Positions 18,159-26,756 of a DNA stretch of 40,816 bases are shown here, piece after piece; positions within the stretch are counted from its first letter, which is position 1; each line of letters opens with the position of its first letter. The DNA is from Rubrivivax sp. (GTDB lineage Bacteria; Pseudomonadota; Gammaproteobacteria; Burkholderiales; Burkholderiaceae_C): positions 1 through 40,816 of the forward strand of contig JAIXRN010000055.1 of the NCBI GenBank assembly GCA_027485165.1. Direction: 5' to 3'. The notes beneath the pieces are model-generated. The model worked only from the letters and a program-made list of their open reading frames with translations, did not search any database and was not told the DNA's origin. Both the position numbers and the translations under genes were made by a program.

Positions 18159-20152
18159 TTCCTAGTCAACGTGTCGCGCCCGGCCTCTCGGCGCTGCAGT
18201 GCCTGCGCCATGGTGTCGAAGGCCTCGTTCAGATCACTGATCTCTGCCGTGCGGCCGTGGCTGCCCAGGCGGTGTTCCAGGCGGCCCTGGGCGATGTCGG
18301 CCATGCCCGCTGTGGCCGCGCGCATGGGGCGCAGCACCAGGCTGGCCAGCCCGTAGGCGGCCAGGACCACGCCCAGCACGCCGGCGGCTGCCATCGCGGC
18401 CAGTGGCAGCCAGGCCTGGTGCGCCGCCTTCGTCAGCGGCGCCTCTGCCAGGCCCAGCACCAGCCGGCCCAGCGGCTTACCCTGGTAGACCACGGGCGCT
18501 TCGAAGCGCAGCAGCGGGCCCGTCACAGGGGCGGGTGCAGCGGCCGGGGTAGCCGCCGTCGTCCCTGGTGCCCCGGCGGCCCCGGCCGGCCCGGCCGGGC
18601 TGGACACCCGCACCGCACCCATTGCGTCCAGCACCTGCACGCTGCCGACCTTGCCGGTGCGCATGACTTCCTGCACCTGCGCTTCGACGCTGGGCCATTC
18701 ATCGGCCAGCACATGCCCCGCCAGCTGGGCCGCGGTGACGGCGGCCAGCGCACGGCCCTGTTCGCCTGCCTGCGCCAGCAGAGTTTGCTGCTGACCTTGG
18801 GCCAGCAGCAGCGCGGCCAGCCCCAGCACCAGGGCGGCTGCCAGCCCCAGCGCGCCAGCGGCCAGCCCGCGCAGCGGCAGCCGGCGTGGCCGCTGGCGCA
18901 GACGTTCGGCTTCGTCCAGTTCGGCCTGCACGCGCAGCAGGGCCTGCGCCAGGTCATGCGCGGACGCGTAGCGCTGGGCAGGCTGCTTGGCCAGGCAGCG
19001 TTCCACCACGCGCCGCAGCGGCGCCGGCAGATCGGGGCGCAACTTGACCAGTGGTGTGGGGTCTTCCTGGGCAATGCGCAGCGCCAGTGCAGCGGGCGCA
19101 TCGCCGCGAAAGGGTCGTTCGCCAGCCAGCATTTCGTACAGCAAGGCGCCGACCGAGAACTGGTCGCACCGGCTGTCCAGAGCTTCACCACGCACCTGTT
19201 CAGGCCAGGTGGGGGGCAGGGCTTGGGCCGCGGCACCGGCGCTGGCCTGCACGACGCCGAAGCCGGCCAGCTTCAGGCTGCGATCGGGCAGCAGGAGCAC
19301 GTTGCCCGCGTGGATGTCTCGGTGCACCACACCCTGGTCGTGGGCGTGGGCCAGCGCCCGGGCCAGCTGCTGTCCGATCGTCACGACGTCTGCCACCGCC
19401 AGGCGGGGCTGCGTTTCCAGCTGCTGCGCCAGGGTTTGGGCTTCGGGGCGGTCGCTGACCAGGAAAGGGCGTTGCTCGAATTCGCCCACTTCGCGCACCG
19501 GCACGATGCCCGGGTGCACCAGGCCCGCAGCGGCCTGTGCCCCGGCCTGCAGCCGGTTGCGCAGGACCTCGTCGTCGCTGCCTTCGGCCAGCAGGAAGTG
19601 CAGCAGCACAGGCTGCCCGCTGGGCAGGTGTTCGGCGCGGTAGGCCGGTGCGGCGCGGCCGCGGTTGGCCCGTGACAGCAGCCGGTAGGCGCCCACCTGG
19701 CGCAGCGGGGCTTCGGCTGGGGCCGCCGGCTGGGCTGGCGCTACCGGGCTTGCCGGCGCTTTCGGCCGCTGCCCGGCAGCAGGCACAACGGGCAAGACCA
19801 GTGGCTCGCTGGCCGGCGCTGCGGCAGGCCGGGCCGCGCCTGAGGGCAGGGCCGGGCTCAGGGCTGCCAGTTCAGCAGCACGTTCGGCGGTGATGGGCAC
19901 CGCATTCAGCCGGTCTGCCGACGATGGGTCGGCCTGCACCAGGTGGCCAGGTCGTGGTGCCGCCGGGGCCGCCTGGCGGGCAGGCGTTCTGGCTTCGGCA
20001 GCGGCAGCAGCAGCGGCGATTTGCGCCGCCAGGTGGCGCGCCATCTCCTCTTCGCTGGGCGTCACCAGCGGGGCTTCTTCGGTGGCACCTGGCGGGCCGC
20101 CATACAGCAAGGGCACCGCTTGCGTGCCCAGGGTGGAAGGTTCGGTCGGCAT
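18155..20152 (-). CDS. Membrane protein-kinase-like protein with sensor and HAMP domain (likely pseudokinase)
   Basis: The 665-residue product has an Ala/Pro-rich N-terminal region (1-150), a Hanks-type kinase domain (about 155-405), a membrane segment (about 429-452), an external region (453-582), a second membrane segment (583-607) and a HAMP domain (608-660). The catalytic loop HRDIHAGN (277-284) keeps Asp279 and Asn284, and DQFSVG is intact. However, the Gly-rich loop is degraded, the ATP-binding Lys of VAxK is His185, and DFG reads GFG (Gly297). These losses predict weak or no phosphotransfer. The protein ends just after HAMP with no output domain, so the cytoplasmic kinase-like domain may be the output. 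It is the first gene of a coupled three-gene operon; about 240 bp separate it from the divergent COQ7 fusion gene. Confidence 0.85.
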   Translation of the reverse strand: MPTEPSTLGTQAVPLLYGGPPGATEEAPLVTPSEEEMARHLAAQIAAAAAAAEARTPARQAAPAAPRPGHLVQADPSSADRLNAVPITAERAAELAALSPALPSGAARPAAAPASEPLVLPVVPAAGQRPKAPASPVAPAQPAAPAEAPLRQVGAYRLLSRANRGRAAPAYRAEHLPSGQPVLLHFLLAEGSDDEVLRNRLQAGAQAAAGLVHPGIVPVREVGEFEQRPFLVSDRPEAQTLAQQLETQPRLAVADVVTIGQQLARALAHAHDQGVVHRDIHAGNVLLLPDRSLKLAGFGVVQASAGAAAQALPPTWPEQVRGEALDSRCDQFSVGALLYEMLAGERPFRGDAPAALALRIAQEDPTPLVKLRPDLPAPLRRVVERCLAKQPAQRYASAHDLAQALLRVQAELDEAERLRQRPRRLPLRGLAAGALGLAAALVLGLAALLLAQGQQQTLLAQAGEQGRALAAVTAAQLAGHVLADEWPSVEAQVQEVMRTGKVGSVQVLDAMGAVRVSSPAGPAGAAGAPGTTAATPAAAPAPVTGPLLRFEAPVVYQGKPLGRLVLGLAEAPLTKAAHQAWLPLAAMAAAGVLGVVLAAYGLASLVLRPMRAATAGMADIAQGRLEHRLGSHGRTAEISDLNEAFDTMAQALQRREAGRDTLTRK

Positions 20153-20395
20153 GAATCAGGCAGGCAGCTGCAGGGGTGGCGGGCTGGATGGGCGCAGTGT
20201 GGCATCGGCCGCGGGTGTGCGAACGCCAACTCTTGCCGGCCGCCAGGCGAGACGGTGAAACAGTGCGCGCTGGCAGCCGATACCCGGCGTCATGGCCCAC
20301 AGGCTTTCACGTCCGTGGCGCCTGCAGACCGCGCTGCACTGGCGCTGCAAGACCCGTGCTGCACAGCGCCCAGCCGGTGCTGGCACGATGTCCGC

Positions 20396-21403
20396 ATGCA
20401 CAGTCCTTTGCCCGCCACCCGAACCCCAGACCCAGCCGGCGACGCCGCCGCGCCAAGGGTGACCCCGGCTGCGCCCGCCGCCGATGCGCTGTGCCCGGCC
20501 GTTGCGCCCCTGACCGTGCTGTACGACGGCGCCTGCCCGCTGTGCCGGCGCGAAATCGCGCTCTACCGCGACCTGCCAGCGCTGCAGGCGGTGCAGTACG
20601 TCGACGTGCACGCGGCTGCCAGCCCGCTGCCGCCAGGCACAACGCGGGCCCAGCTGCTGGCGCGTTTCCATGTGCAGCAAGCCGACGGCCGGCTGGTGGA
20701 CGGTGCACGCGGCTTCGTTGCGCTGTGGGCCGTGCTGCCGGGCTGGCGCTGGCTGGCGCGGGTGGCGCAGCTGCCGGGCGTGCTGCCGATGATGGAGCTG
20801 TCGTACCGCGCTTTCCTGCGCCTGCGACCGGGCATGCAGCGCGTCGCTGCTGCCTTCGAGCCGCCAGCCCTGCACGTGCCGACTGAACTGGTGGCCGATC
20901 TGCGCAGCGACCATGCCGGCGAAACCGGCGCGGTGTGGATCTACCGCGGCCTGCTGGCCCTGTCGCGCGACCCTGCCGTGCGCAGCATGGCCCGCGAGCA
21001 CCTGGCCACCGAGCAGGGCCACTTGGACAGCATCGCCCCGCTGCTGCCTTGGCCGCAGCGCAGCCGCCTGCTGCCCGCCTGGCGCGTGGCAGGCTTCCTG
21101 ACCGGGGCCCTGCCAGCGCTGGCCGGCCCGCGCGCGGTGCACGCCACGATCGCCGCCGTCGAGACCTTCGTCGACCAGCATTACCGCGACCAGCTGGACC
21201 GCATCGACGCGCTGCCCGCTGCCCAGCGCAGCCAGGCGGCGCCGCTGCGTGCCTTGCTGGCACGCTGCCGCGACGACGAATGCGCGCACCGCGACGACGC
21301 CCAGGCCCGCCTGGCCAGCCCGCCTCGCGGGCTGCTGCGGGCCTGGTGCGGCCTGGTAGGCGCTGGGTCAAAGGCCGCCGTGGTGCTGGCGCGGCGGGTC
21401 TGA
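20396..21403 (+). CDS. DCC thiol-disulfide domain fused to COQ7-type di-iron hydroxylase
   Basis: The 335-residue product joins two families. Residues about 38-150 are a DCC (DUF393) domain with the motif YDGACPLC (Cys47, Cys50). Residues about 162-335 are a COQ7 demethoxyubiquinone hydroxylase domain with the di-iron ligands Glu176 (HAGETGA), Glu206/His209 (EQGH), Glu256 and Glu295/His298 (ECAH). All expected ligands are present, so hydroxylation of a ubiquinone precursor at the membrane is likely. Whether the DCC domain supplies electrons or keeps a thiol reduced is inference. ATG 20396 is the first start clear of the kinase gene; no good ribosome binding site is visible. Confidence 0.88.
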   Translation: MHSPLPATRTPDPAGDAAAPRVTPAAPAADALCPAVAPLTVLYDGACPLCRREIALYRDLPALQAVQYVDVHAAASPLPPGTTRAQLLARFHVQQADGRLVDGARGFVALWAVLPGWRWLARVAQLPGVLPMMELSYRAFLRLRPGMQRVAAAFEPPALHVPTELVADLRSDHAGETGAVWIYRGLLALSRDPAVRSMAREHLATEQGHLDSIAPLLPWPQRSRLLPAWRVAGFLTGALPALAGPRAVHATIAAVETFVDQHYRDQLDRIDALPAAQRSQAAPLRALLARCRDDECAHRDDAQARLASPPRGLLRAWCGLVGAGSKAAVVLARRV

Positions 21404-21443
21404 CCCGGCCGCTGCTGACGCGGGCCCAAGCCAGAATGCAGGC

Positions 21444-21758
21444 ATGCCCCGCCTGCGCTACCTGACGGCCGACCTGGCACTGGCCGCTGACGACCAGGCC
21501 GTACTGGAGGCCGTCGCCAGCACGTCTGCAGCGCAGCACCCCGCCGTGCTGGCAGAAGTGGACCAGTTGCTGGCCTGGTGCCACCAGCGCCACCCCGACA
21601 CGCAGGGCCCGCTGGACGAAGGCGGCGACTGGCAGCACGACCTGCAAGTCACCCACGAAGCCGATGGCTGGCACAGCGTCAGCCTGACGCTGACGGCCCG
21701 CAGCGCCCTGGTCGACGACCTGATGCAGACCTTCTTCAACCCCTGCGACGACGACTAG
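21444..21758 (+). CDS. Small acidic protein of unknown function
   Basis: The 104-residue acidic product is not recognised. It has an N-terminal helical region with LAADDQAVLEAV and LAWCHQRHPDT, a likely beta region (HDLQVTHEADGWHSVSLTLTA) and an Asp-rich end (NPCDDD). It lies 40 bp after the COQ7 fusion gene and 9 bp before the serine hydrolase gene, all on the same strand, so co-transcription is likely. No signal peptide or membrane segment is visible. Codon use matches its neighbours, which supports it being a real gene. Confidence 0.65.
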   Translation: MPRLRYLTADLALAADDQAVLEAVASTSAAQHPAVLAEVDQLLAWCHQRHPDTQGPLDEGGDWQHDLQVTHEADGWHSVSLTLTARSALVDDLMQTFFNPCDDD

Positions 21759-21767
21759 TCACCCACG

Positions 21768-22946
21768 ATGGCCGAATCCCGTTTCGACGCTGCCCATGAA
21801 GTCCTGCGCCGTCACCATGGCGCTGGCCGGCTGGCGGGCGTTTCCACCCTGGTGTTCGACGGGCACAGCGTGGTCGACAGCTTCTGCCTCGGCCATGCCG
21901 ACCTGGAAGCCGGCACGCTGCTGCGGCCCGACCACATTCACCGCGCGTTTTCAAACACCAAGCTCGTCACGGCCGTGATGACGCTGATGCTGGTGGGCGA
22001 AGGCCGGCTGGCGCTGGACGCACCCGTGCGCGAATGGATTCCCGGCTTCGCCCACACTCCGGTGCTGCGGCCCGGCGCCACCACGCTGCACGACACCGAA
22101 GCCCTGGTCCGCGACATCAGCCTGCGCCATCTGCTCAGTCACACCGCTGGCCTGAGCCATGGCGTGTTCGACCCCGGCAGCCTGCTGTTCGACGCCTACG
22201 TGGCCAGCGGGCTGCGCCGCCCCGAATGCGACACGCGAGGTATCGCCGAGCGGCTGCCCAGCCTGCCGCTGCGCTTTCAGCCGGGCACGGCCTGGGAATA
22301 TTCGATGGCGCCAGACGTACTGGCCCGCGTGGTGGAAGTCGTCACCGGGCTGCCCTATGCACAGGCCCTGCAGCAGCGCTTGTTCGCCCCGCTGGGCATG
22401 GTCGACACGGGCTACGTGCTGCACCCCGAACAGGCCCCGCGCCTGGCCGTGCTGTACGGCGGTGACCCTGTCGACCCCATGGCACCGGGCCTGCGGCGCC
22501 TGGACCATCTACCCTGGCCGCAAGCCCACCACCAGCGCGTGCCGCGCGAAAGCGGCGCCAGCGGCCTGGTCACCACGCAGGACGACATGCTGCGCCTGCT
22601 GCAGCGGCTGCTGCCAGGGCGGGGCGGCCCGCTGAGCGACGCCTTGCTGGCCGAAATGGCGCGCGACCATTTGCCGCCGGATCTGTGCGTCAGCTTCCCG
22701 CAGACCTGCGCATGGCCAGACCTGGGCTTCGGCCTGGCCGGCGCCGTCACGCGCAGGCCTTTCGACGCGCAGCCGAACACGCCCGTGGGCGAGCTGCAGT
22801 GGGGCGGCCTGGCCGCTACGCACTGGGCGCTGTCGCCCGCCACGGGCCAGCTGCTGGTGCTGATGACGCAGCGCTACATGGGCTTCTGGAACCCGTTCTG
22901 GTTCGAATGGAAAGCGGCTGTCTACGCCGCGCTGAATGGCGGCTGA
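21768..22946 (+). CDS. Serine hydrolase of the beta-lactamase/esterase fold
   Basis: The 392-residue product belongs to the class C beta-lactamase-like (PF00144) esterase/peptidase group. It has the nucleophile motif SxxK as Ser62-Asn-Thr-Lys65 (HRAFSNTKLV), the conserved LRHLLSHTAGLSHG segment, the PGTAWEYSMAPDVL segment with the catalytic Tyr, and a C-terminal WGGLAATHW in place of KTG. There is no signal peptide, so it should be cytoplasmic. The substrate cannot be predicted and beta-lactam resistance should not be assumed. It follows the small unknown gene by 9 bp. Confidence 0.9.
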   Translation: MAESRFDAAHEVLRRHHGAGRLAGVSTLVFDGHSVVDSFCLGHADLEAGTLLRPDHIHRAFSNTKLVTAVMTLMLVGEGRLALDAPVREWIPGFAHTPVLRPGATTLHDTEALVRDISLRHLLSHTAGLSHGVFDPGSLLFDAYVASGLRRPECDTRGIAERLPSLPLRFQPGTAWEYSMAPDVLARVVEVVTGLPYAQALQQRLFAPLGMVDTGYVLHPEQAPRLAVLYGGDPVDPMAPGLRRLDHLPWPQAHHQRVPRESGASGLVTTQDDMLRLLQRLLPGRGGPLSDALLAEMARDHLPPDLCVSFPQTCAWPDLGFGLAGAVTRRPFDAQPNTPVGELQWGGLAATHWALSPATGQLLVLMTQRYMGFWNPFWFEWKAAVYAALNGG

Positions 22947-23047
22947 TGGCAGTGCCCGTCAGTCGCAGCGGCGGGCCTGACCAGTTGTTTTGGCCAGCCC
23001 CTGGGGCCGCCAGTACCGGCCGGTCCAGGACCGACGGGCAAATGGGC

Positions 23048-23053
23048 TATACT
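23048..23053 (+). promoter_or_regulatory. Candidate -10 box of the initiator tRNA gene
   Basis: TATACT lies 12 bp before the tRNA 5' end in a GGGCTATACTGCG context close to the -10 regions before rplC and rpsD. No good -35 box is visible. The site fits a short-leader stable-RNA promoter. Confidence 0.5.
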
Positions 23054-23065
23054 GCGAGGCTCAGT

Positions 23066-23211
<146 letters not shown>

Positions 23212-23231
<20 letters not shown>

Positions 23232-23252
23232 TTTGTGCCCAGGCCGTGCCCA
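23212..23252 (+). repeat. Four TGTGCCCA units with 11-bp period
   Basis: TGTGCCCA occurs at 23212, 23223 and 23234, and CGTGCCCA at 23245, so the spacing is exactly 11 bp each time, one helical turn. The array starts inside the att-like repeat and continues into the island; the right-hand copy has only the first two units. A short minus-strand frame (23160-23351) ending SASQLTR crosses the array and could be the tail of a lost integrase gene, but this is weak. Confidence 0.7.
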
Positions 23253-23347
23253 CCGGTTTGCGGACCTGGGCCAAGTTGACCGTTGGGTCATGTGCCCGGA
23301 AGTCGCACTGCACGGAGCCCAGAGCAGGCTCCCGCCGAAGCGCGCCT

Positions 23348-24973
23348 TCACGCCTTCGCCCTCAGCGTCCCTGCGACCAGCGCCTTGTAGTCATCTGCAG
23401 TGAACGCAGGAGTCGCGAGCAAGTCCTGAGCGAGCTTGCGCTTGCGATCCATCAGTTGCTGCAACTGGACGTCGAAGCTGTACTCCTGGGCGTCAGGCAG
23501 GACGGCCAGCGGGTAGTAGATGTGGACGGGGCGGGTTTGGCCGATTCGGTAGACGCGGTCGGAGCACTGGTCCTCGACGGCCGGGTTCCACCACCGAGAG
23601 AGATGCACCAAGTGGTTTGCCGCCGTCAGCGTCGAGCCGACACCACCGGCCTTGGGTGACAGCAGCATGACGTCGAAGCCCCGCTCGCGCTGAAAGTCGT
23701 TGACCCGGGCCTGCCTTGCCTCCGCAGCGACTTGCCCGTTGATCACCATCGGCAGTCTGGCAAGACCGTACCTTCGCTTCAACAGCAGCGGTAGTTGGTC
23801 GGCGTCCTGCAGGTCCAGTGACTCCAAGAAGACGAGCGCCTTTTCCCCCGCTTCAGCGACTCGATCAAGCACTTCCAGCGTCGCCATCATCCGAGCCGAG
23901 CCCTCAACACGGAGCTCCTCGCTACAGACGCCACCCTCAAGAAGGAGCGGGTGCAACGAAATCCGACGCAACGCGTGGATCATCCCCAGCGTGCCTTCCG
24001 GCCCCGAGAGTTCCTTCATGGCCAGCGCACGGCCGTACGCATCTGCCTGCCGTGACGGCATAGGCGTTGAGATGACATGCTCATGCTTCCTTGGCAAGCC
24101 TTCCAGCTTGTCGGTCTTGAGGCGCCTGAGCAGCATCTTGGGTGGAGCCGCTTCGCTCTGGTCTTCGTCGTGCCACACAAGCCCGCGCAGTTCGCCAACA
24201 TCAGCGCCTGCCGCCTCGTACTTGGAGCTGAACGCCTTGAGATCCGCAAGCGCACCCGGCTGAACCGCATCGGCAATGCACCAGAGATCAGCTAGGCGGT
24301 TCTCGACGGGCGTGCCCGTCATGGCAACTACAAAGTCAGCGTTCAGCGCCTTCGTTGCGTTGGTCATGCGCGCTTGTGGCGATTTGATTTTCTGTGCCTC
24401 GTCGAGGATCGCTGCGACGAACGGAACTGCTCCAAAGCTCAGTTGGTAGTCAGACACTGCCTCGTAGTTGGCGAGCACGACATCTCCTCGCGCAAGGCCC
24501 GCCGTGTCTAGCCCCGCCGTGCCGTCAACGTGGCGCCCTCGTCGAAGACCAGGCAGGTGCTCCCCATAGGCTCGTACAAGGGAACCCAGGCCAGGCGTGA
24601 GCAAGTGCTCCTCGATCTCGGCTTCCCAGTTCCTCAGCAAGCCCACTGGGGCAACGATCAAGATCGGTCTCCGCTGGACCTTCCCGCTCTCGACCAGATC
24701 GCGGATCCAGCGGCAGAACGCCAGTGCTTGGAAGGTCTTGCCCAGGCCCATGTCATCGCAGAGCAGCACGCCCCGACTTCCCTCGATCCAGTGACGTTGC
24801 AGCCAGCGAATCCCCACACGTCGATGAGACTTGGGAGTGGTGCGAAGACCTTCTGGAGGATCTGCGGTGCCTGGGCGAGCCCCAACTCGGGTACGGCTGA
24901 AATCGTTCTGATCAAGATTCGCTTCAATGATCAGAACCTGAGTGCTGCGCTCTTCCGGCCGCTCCTCGGTCAT
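23348..24973 (-). CDS. SNF2-family DNA-dependent ATPase
   Basis: The 541-residue product contains a complete SNF2 core: Walker A DDMGLGKT (73-80), Walker B DEAQ (191-194), motif [12 protein letters not shown] (218-226) and motifs V-VI in [10 protein letters not shown] and [11 protein letters not shown] (469-479). Such ATPases translocate on duplex DNA and often act in defence or repair islands. The N-terminal lead ([15 protein letters not shown]) looks like the end of a larger upstream domain found in longer bacterial SNF2 proteins, so the gene may be 5'-truncated; the minus-strand frame stays open upstream without a start. Third positions look less G/C-rich than in neighbours, in keeping with transfer. 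No partner gene of a known defence system is adjacent. Confidence 0.85.
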   Translation of the reverse strand: MTEERPEERSTQVLIIEANLDQNDFSRTRVGARPGTADPPEGLRTTPKSHRRVGIRWLQRHWIEGSRGVLLCDDMGLGKTFQALAFCRWIRDLVESGKVQRRPILIVAPVGLLRNWEAEIEEHLLTPGLGSLVRAYGEHLPGLRRGRHVDGTAGLDTAGLARGDVVLANYEAVSDYQLSFGAVPFVAAILDEAQKIKSPQARMTNATKALNADFVVAMTGTPVENRLADLWCIADAVQPGALADLKAFSSKYEAAGADVGELRGLVWHDEDQSEAAPPKMLLRRLKTDKLEGLPRKHEHVISTPMPSRQADAYGRALAMKELSGPEGTLGMIHALRRISLHPLLLEGGVCSEELRVEGSARMMATLEVLDRVAEAGEKALVFLESLDLQDADQLPLLLKRRYGLARLPMVINGQVAAEARQARVNDFQRERGFDVMLLSPKAGGVGSTLTAANHLVHLSRWWNPAVEDQCSDRVYRIGQTRPVHIYYPLAVLPDAQEYSFDVQLQQLMDRKRKLAQDLLATPAFTADDYKALVAGTLRAKA

Positions 24974-25285
24974 GGGCCGCGCTTGCAGTGGGCCTGCTGA
25001 AACGCGACGAAATTCAAGCCCGACGCCGCGTGCAACGCGACTGCTCTGGCTCGGTTGCCGGTCGCCAGATGGTTCAAACTGGCGCCGGCTTCAACAGTTG
25101 GCCATCGGCTGCACCGGCGGCCAACACCTCTCGATGTACTTCGTCGAAAAACTGGCCCGGCGCTTCGCACCACGGGCCGTGACCCTGATCCGCCACCGCG
25201 AGCTTGACATGCGTTCGTGGGGCACTGATGTAAGGTGTACCGGCGTGGGGTGGCGGTGCGTACGATCTGGGTTGACACAGGCGCT
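24974..25285. other. Gap between SNF2 ATPase and PEP-CTERM gene
   Basis: This 312-bp stretch has no convincing complete gene. The minus-strand frame of the SNF2 gene continues open for at least 100 bp upstream without a start codon, which suggests lost 5' coding sequence. Another minus frame here ends at 24970 without a recognisable domain. TTGACA at 25204-25209 could be a -35 box for the PEP-CTERM gene, but the best partner sequence (GATGTA, 25227-25232) is poor. Confidence 0.4.
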
Positions 25286-25984
25286 ATGCCGCACAACGAA
25301 AGCTCGGCCTTGACACCTCATCGCATCCCATTTCTCGCGCTGTGCGCCGCCGGTCTGCTGGCTGTGGCTGCGTCGGGCCAGGCCGCCGTGGTCGGCTACA
25401 CCACGCAGGCCGCCTACGCCGCTGCCACGGCGAACAGCGTCGCGGTGCAAACCGTGACTTTCGAGAACGTGGCCAGCGGCACGCTGTTCGCCTCGGGCAC
25501 CGGCACCGGCGGCCTGACTTTCAGCTACTCGATCCCCGGCTACACGATGACGGTCGGCAGCCTCTTCACCACCACCTCCGGCACCCGCTACCTCGGCCTG
25601 AATAACGGCGACGTTTCGTTCTATGTGGGCGACGGCTTCGGCATCAACCTCAACCGTTCGGTCAATGCCGTCGGGCTCTACGTGATCACCGGCAGCGGCG
25701 TGCTTGCTGGCGACTTCACGCTCAGCAATGGCAGCGGCTCGGTGAGCAACAGCGGGACACCCGATCGCGTGCTCAGCGACGGCAGCACGGCCTTCTTCCT
25801 CGGCCTGTTCGAGACGACACCCGGTGTGACCTTCAGCGCCGTGACGCTGAGCAGCCTGGCCGGCCCCTTGATCACCTTCAACGTCGACGACATCACGAGC
25901 GCAGTCCCCGAGCCCGCGGCCCTGTTGATGTTGCTCGGCGGCCTGGCGCTCGTCTGCGCCCAGGCGTACCGCCGCAAGCCTTGA
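25286..25984 (+). CDS. PEP-CTERM sorted exported protein
   Basis: The 232-residue product has an N-terminal signal peptide (hydrophobic [17 protein letters not shown]), a Ser/Thr/Gly-rich beta body and a C-terminal PEP-CTERM tag: [16 protein letters not shown], then a basic end YRRKP. Such tags are cut by an exosortase, which is not in this window. ATG 25286 is preferred to GTG 25235 because it places the signal peptide near the start. It is followed 30 bp later by the tail-collar gene and lies inside the tRNA-flanked island. Confidence 0.85.
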   Translation: MPHNESSALTPHRIPFLALCAAGLLAVAASGQAAVVGYTTQAAYAAATANSVAVQTVTFENVASGTLFASGTGTGGLTFSYSIPGYTMTVGSLFTTTSGTRYLGLNNGDVSFYVGDGFGINLNRSVNAVGLYVITGSGVLAGDFTLSNGSGSVSNSGTPDRVLSDGSTAFFLGLFETTPGVTFSAVTLSSLAGPLITFNVDDITSAVPEPAALLMLLGGLALVCAQAYRRKP

Positions 25985-26014
25985 CCCACCCCTGCGCCCT
26001 TGGAGCACTACACC

Positions 26015-26629
26015 ATGTCGATCACTCGCACCAGGTGCCGCCCGGCCCTTGCCGCGCTGGCCGCCCTCACACTGGCCGGCTGGCAGGCGCCGGCCGCGGC
26101 GCAGGCCTCAGACCCTTTCCTCGGCCAGATCATGTGCGGGATCTATAACTTCACGCCGCGCGGATGGGCACCGTTGAACGGGCAGTTGCTGTCTATCGCG
26201 CAAAACTCTGCGTTGTTTGCGCTGATAGGCACGACTTACGGCGGCAATGGCCAGACCACCTTCGGCCTGCCCGACATGCGCGGCCGCTTCCCGATGCATG
26301 TCGGCAACGGCCCGGGCCTGACGCCGCGTACGCTGGGTGAATCGTCTGGTACGGAAACGGTCAGCCTGACCACGTCGAATCTGCCGCCGCACACCCACTC
26401 CGTGACGCCACTCGGCAGCAACGCGGACGCCACCCAGGTGTCCCCGGCCAACGGTGTGCCGGCCACCAAGGGCCGCACGACGCTTTACGCGCCCGGCCCG
26501 GGCACCGTGACGATGGCGCCGACGACCAGCGGCTCGACTGGCGGTAACCAGCCGGTCAACAACATGCCGCCCTATGTGGTCGTCAACTGCTATATCGCCG
26601 TGCAGGGCGTCTTCCCGTCGCGAGACTGA
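26015..26629 (+). CDS. Exported phage-tail-collar-domain protein
   Basis: The 204-residue product has a signal peptide (cleavage near APAAAQA, about residue 30), a tail collar domain (PF07484-like: IMCGIYNFTPRGWAPLNGQLL, ALFALIGTTYGGNGQTTFGLPDMRGRF) and a C-terminal part with LPPHTHSV and PVNNMPPYVVVNCYIAVQG. Phage collar proteins and microcystin-dependent-protein (MdpB-like) homologues share this layout but usually lack a Sec signal, so this one should reach the periplasm or surface. GGAG (26002-26005) supports ATG 26015; a TTG at 26000 would add five residues. Its function is unknown. Confidence 0.87.
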   Translation: MSITRTRCRPALAALAALTLAGWQAPAAAQASDPFLGQIMCGIYNFTPRGWAPLNGQLLSIAQNSALFALIGTTYGGNGQTTFGLPDMRGRFPMHVGNGPGLTPRTLGESSGTETVSLTTSNLPPHTHSVTPLGSNADATQVSPANGVPATKGRTTLYAPGPGTVTMAPTTSGSTGGNQPVNNMPPYVVVNCYIAVQGVFPSRD

Positions 26630-26631
26630 GG

Positions 26632-26657
26632 CTGCGTCAGGCGAGCAGGTGACGCAG
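26632..26657 (+). terminator. Possible terminator after the tail-collar gene
   Basis: CTGCGTCA/TGACGCAG (26632-26639 with 26650-26657) is a perfect eight-pair inverted repeat starting 3 bp after the stop codon, with a 10-nt loop and no T run. It could be a weak or Rho-assisted terminator or an RNA-stabilising hairpin. Confidence 0.4.
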
Positions 26658-26756
26658 CAGCGCGGGTGGGGATAGGATTTTCAAACTCCCATACTCCTTC
26701 CCTATGGCCCCCCGAACACGGTACCCGACGCGTATGAGTCGGTTTCTGAAGGTGGC

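Noticed and set aside
21768..22946. Antibiotic resistance beta-lactamase
   Set aside because: It has the fold and SxxK, but no signal peptide and no KTG; related proteins are mostly esterases or peptidases.
23348..24973. DISARM or another known defence system based on the SNF2 gene
   Set aside because: No methylase, DUF1998 or phospholipase-D gene is near, so naming a system would go beyond the sequence.
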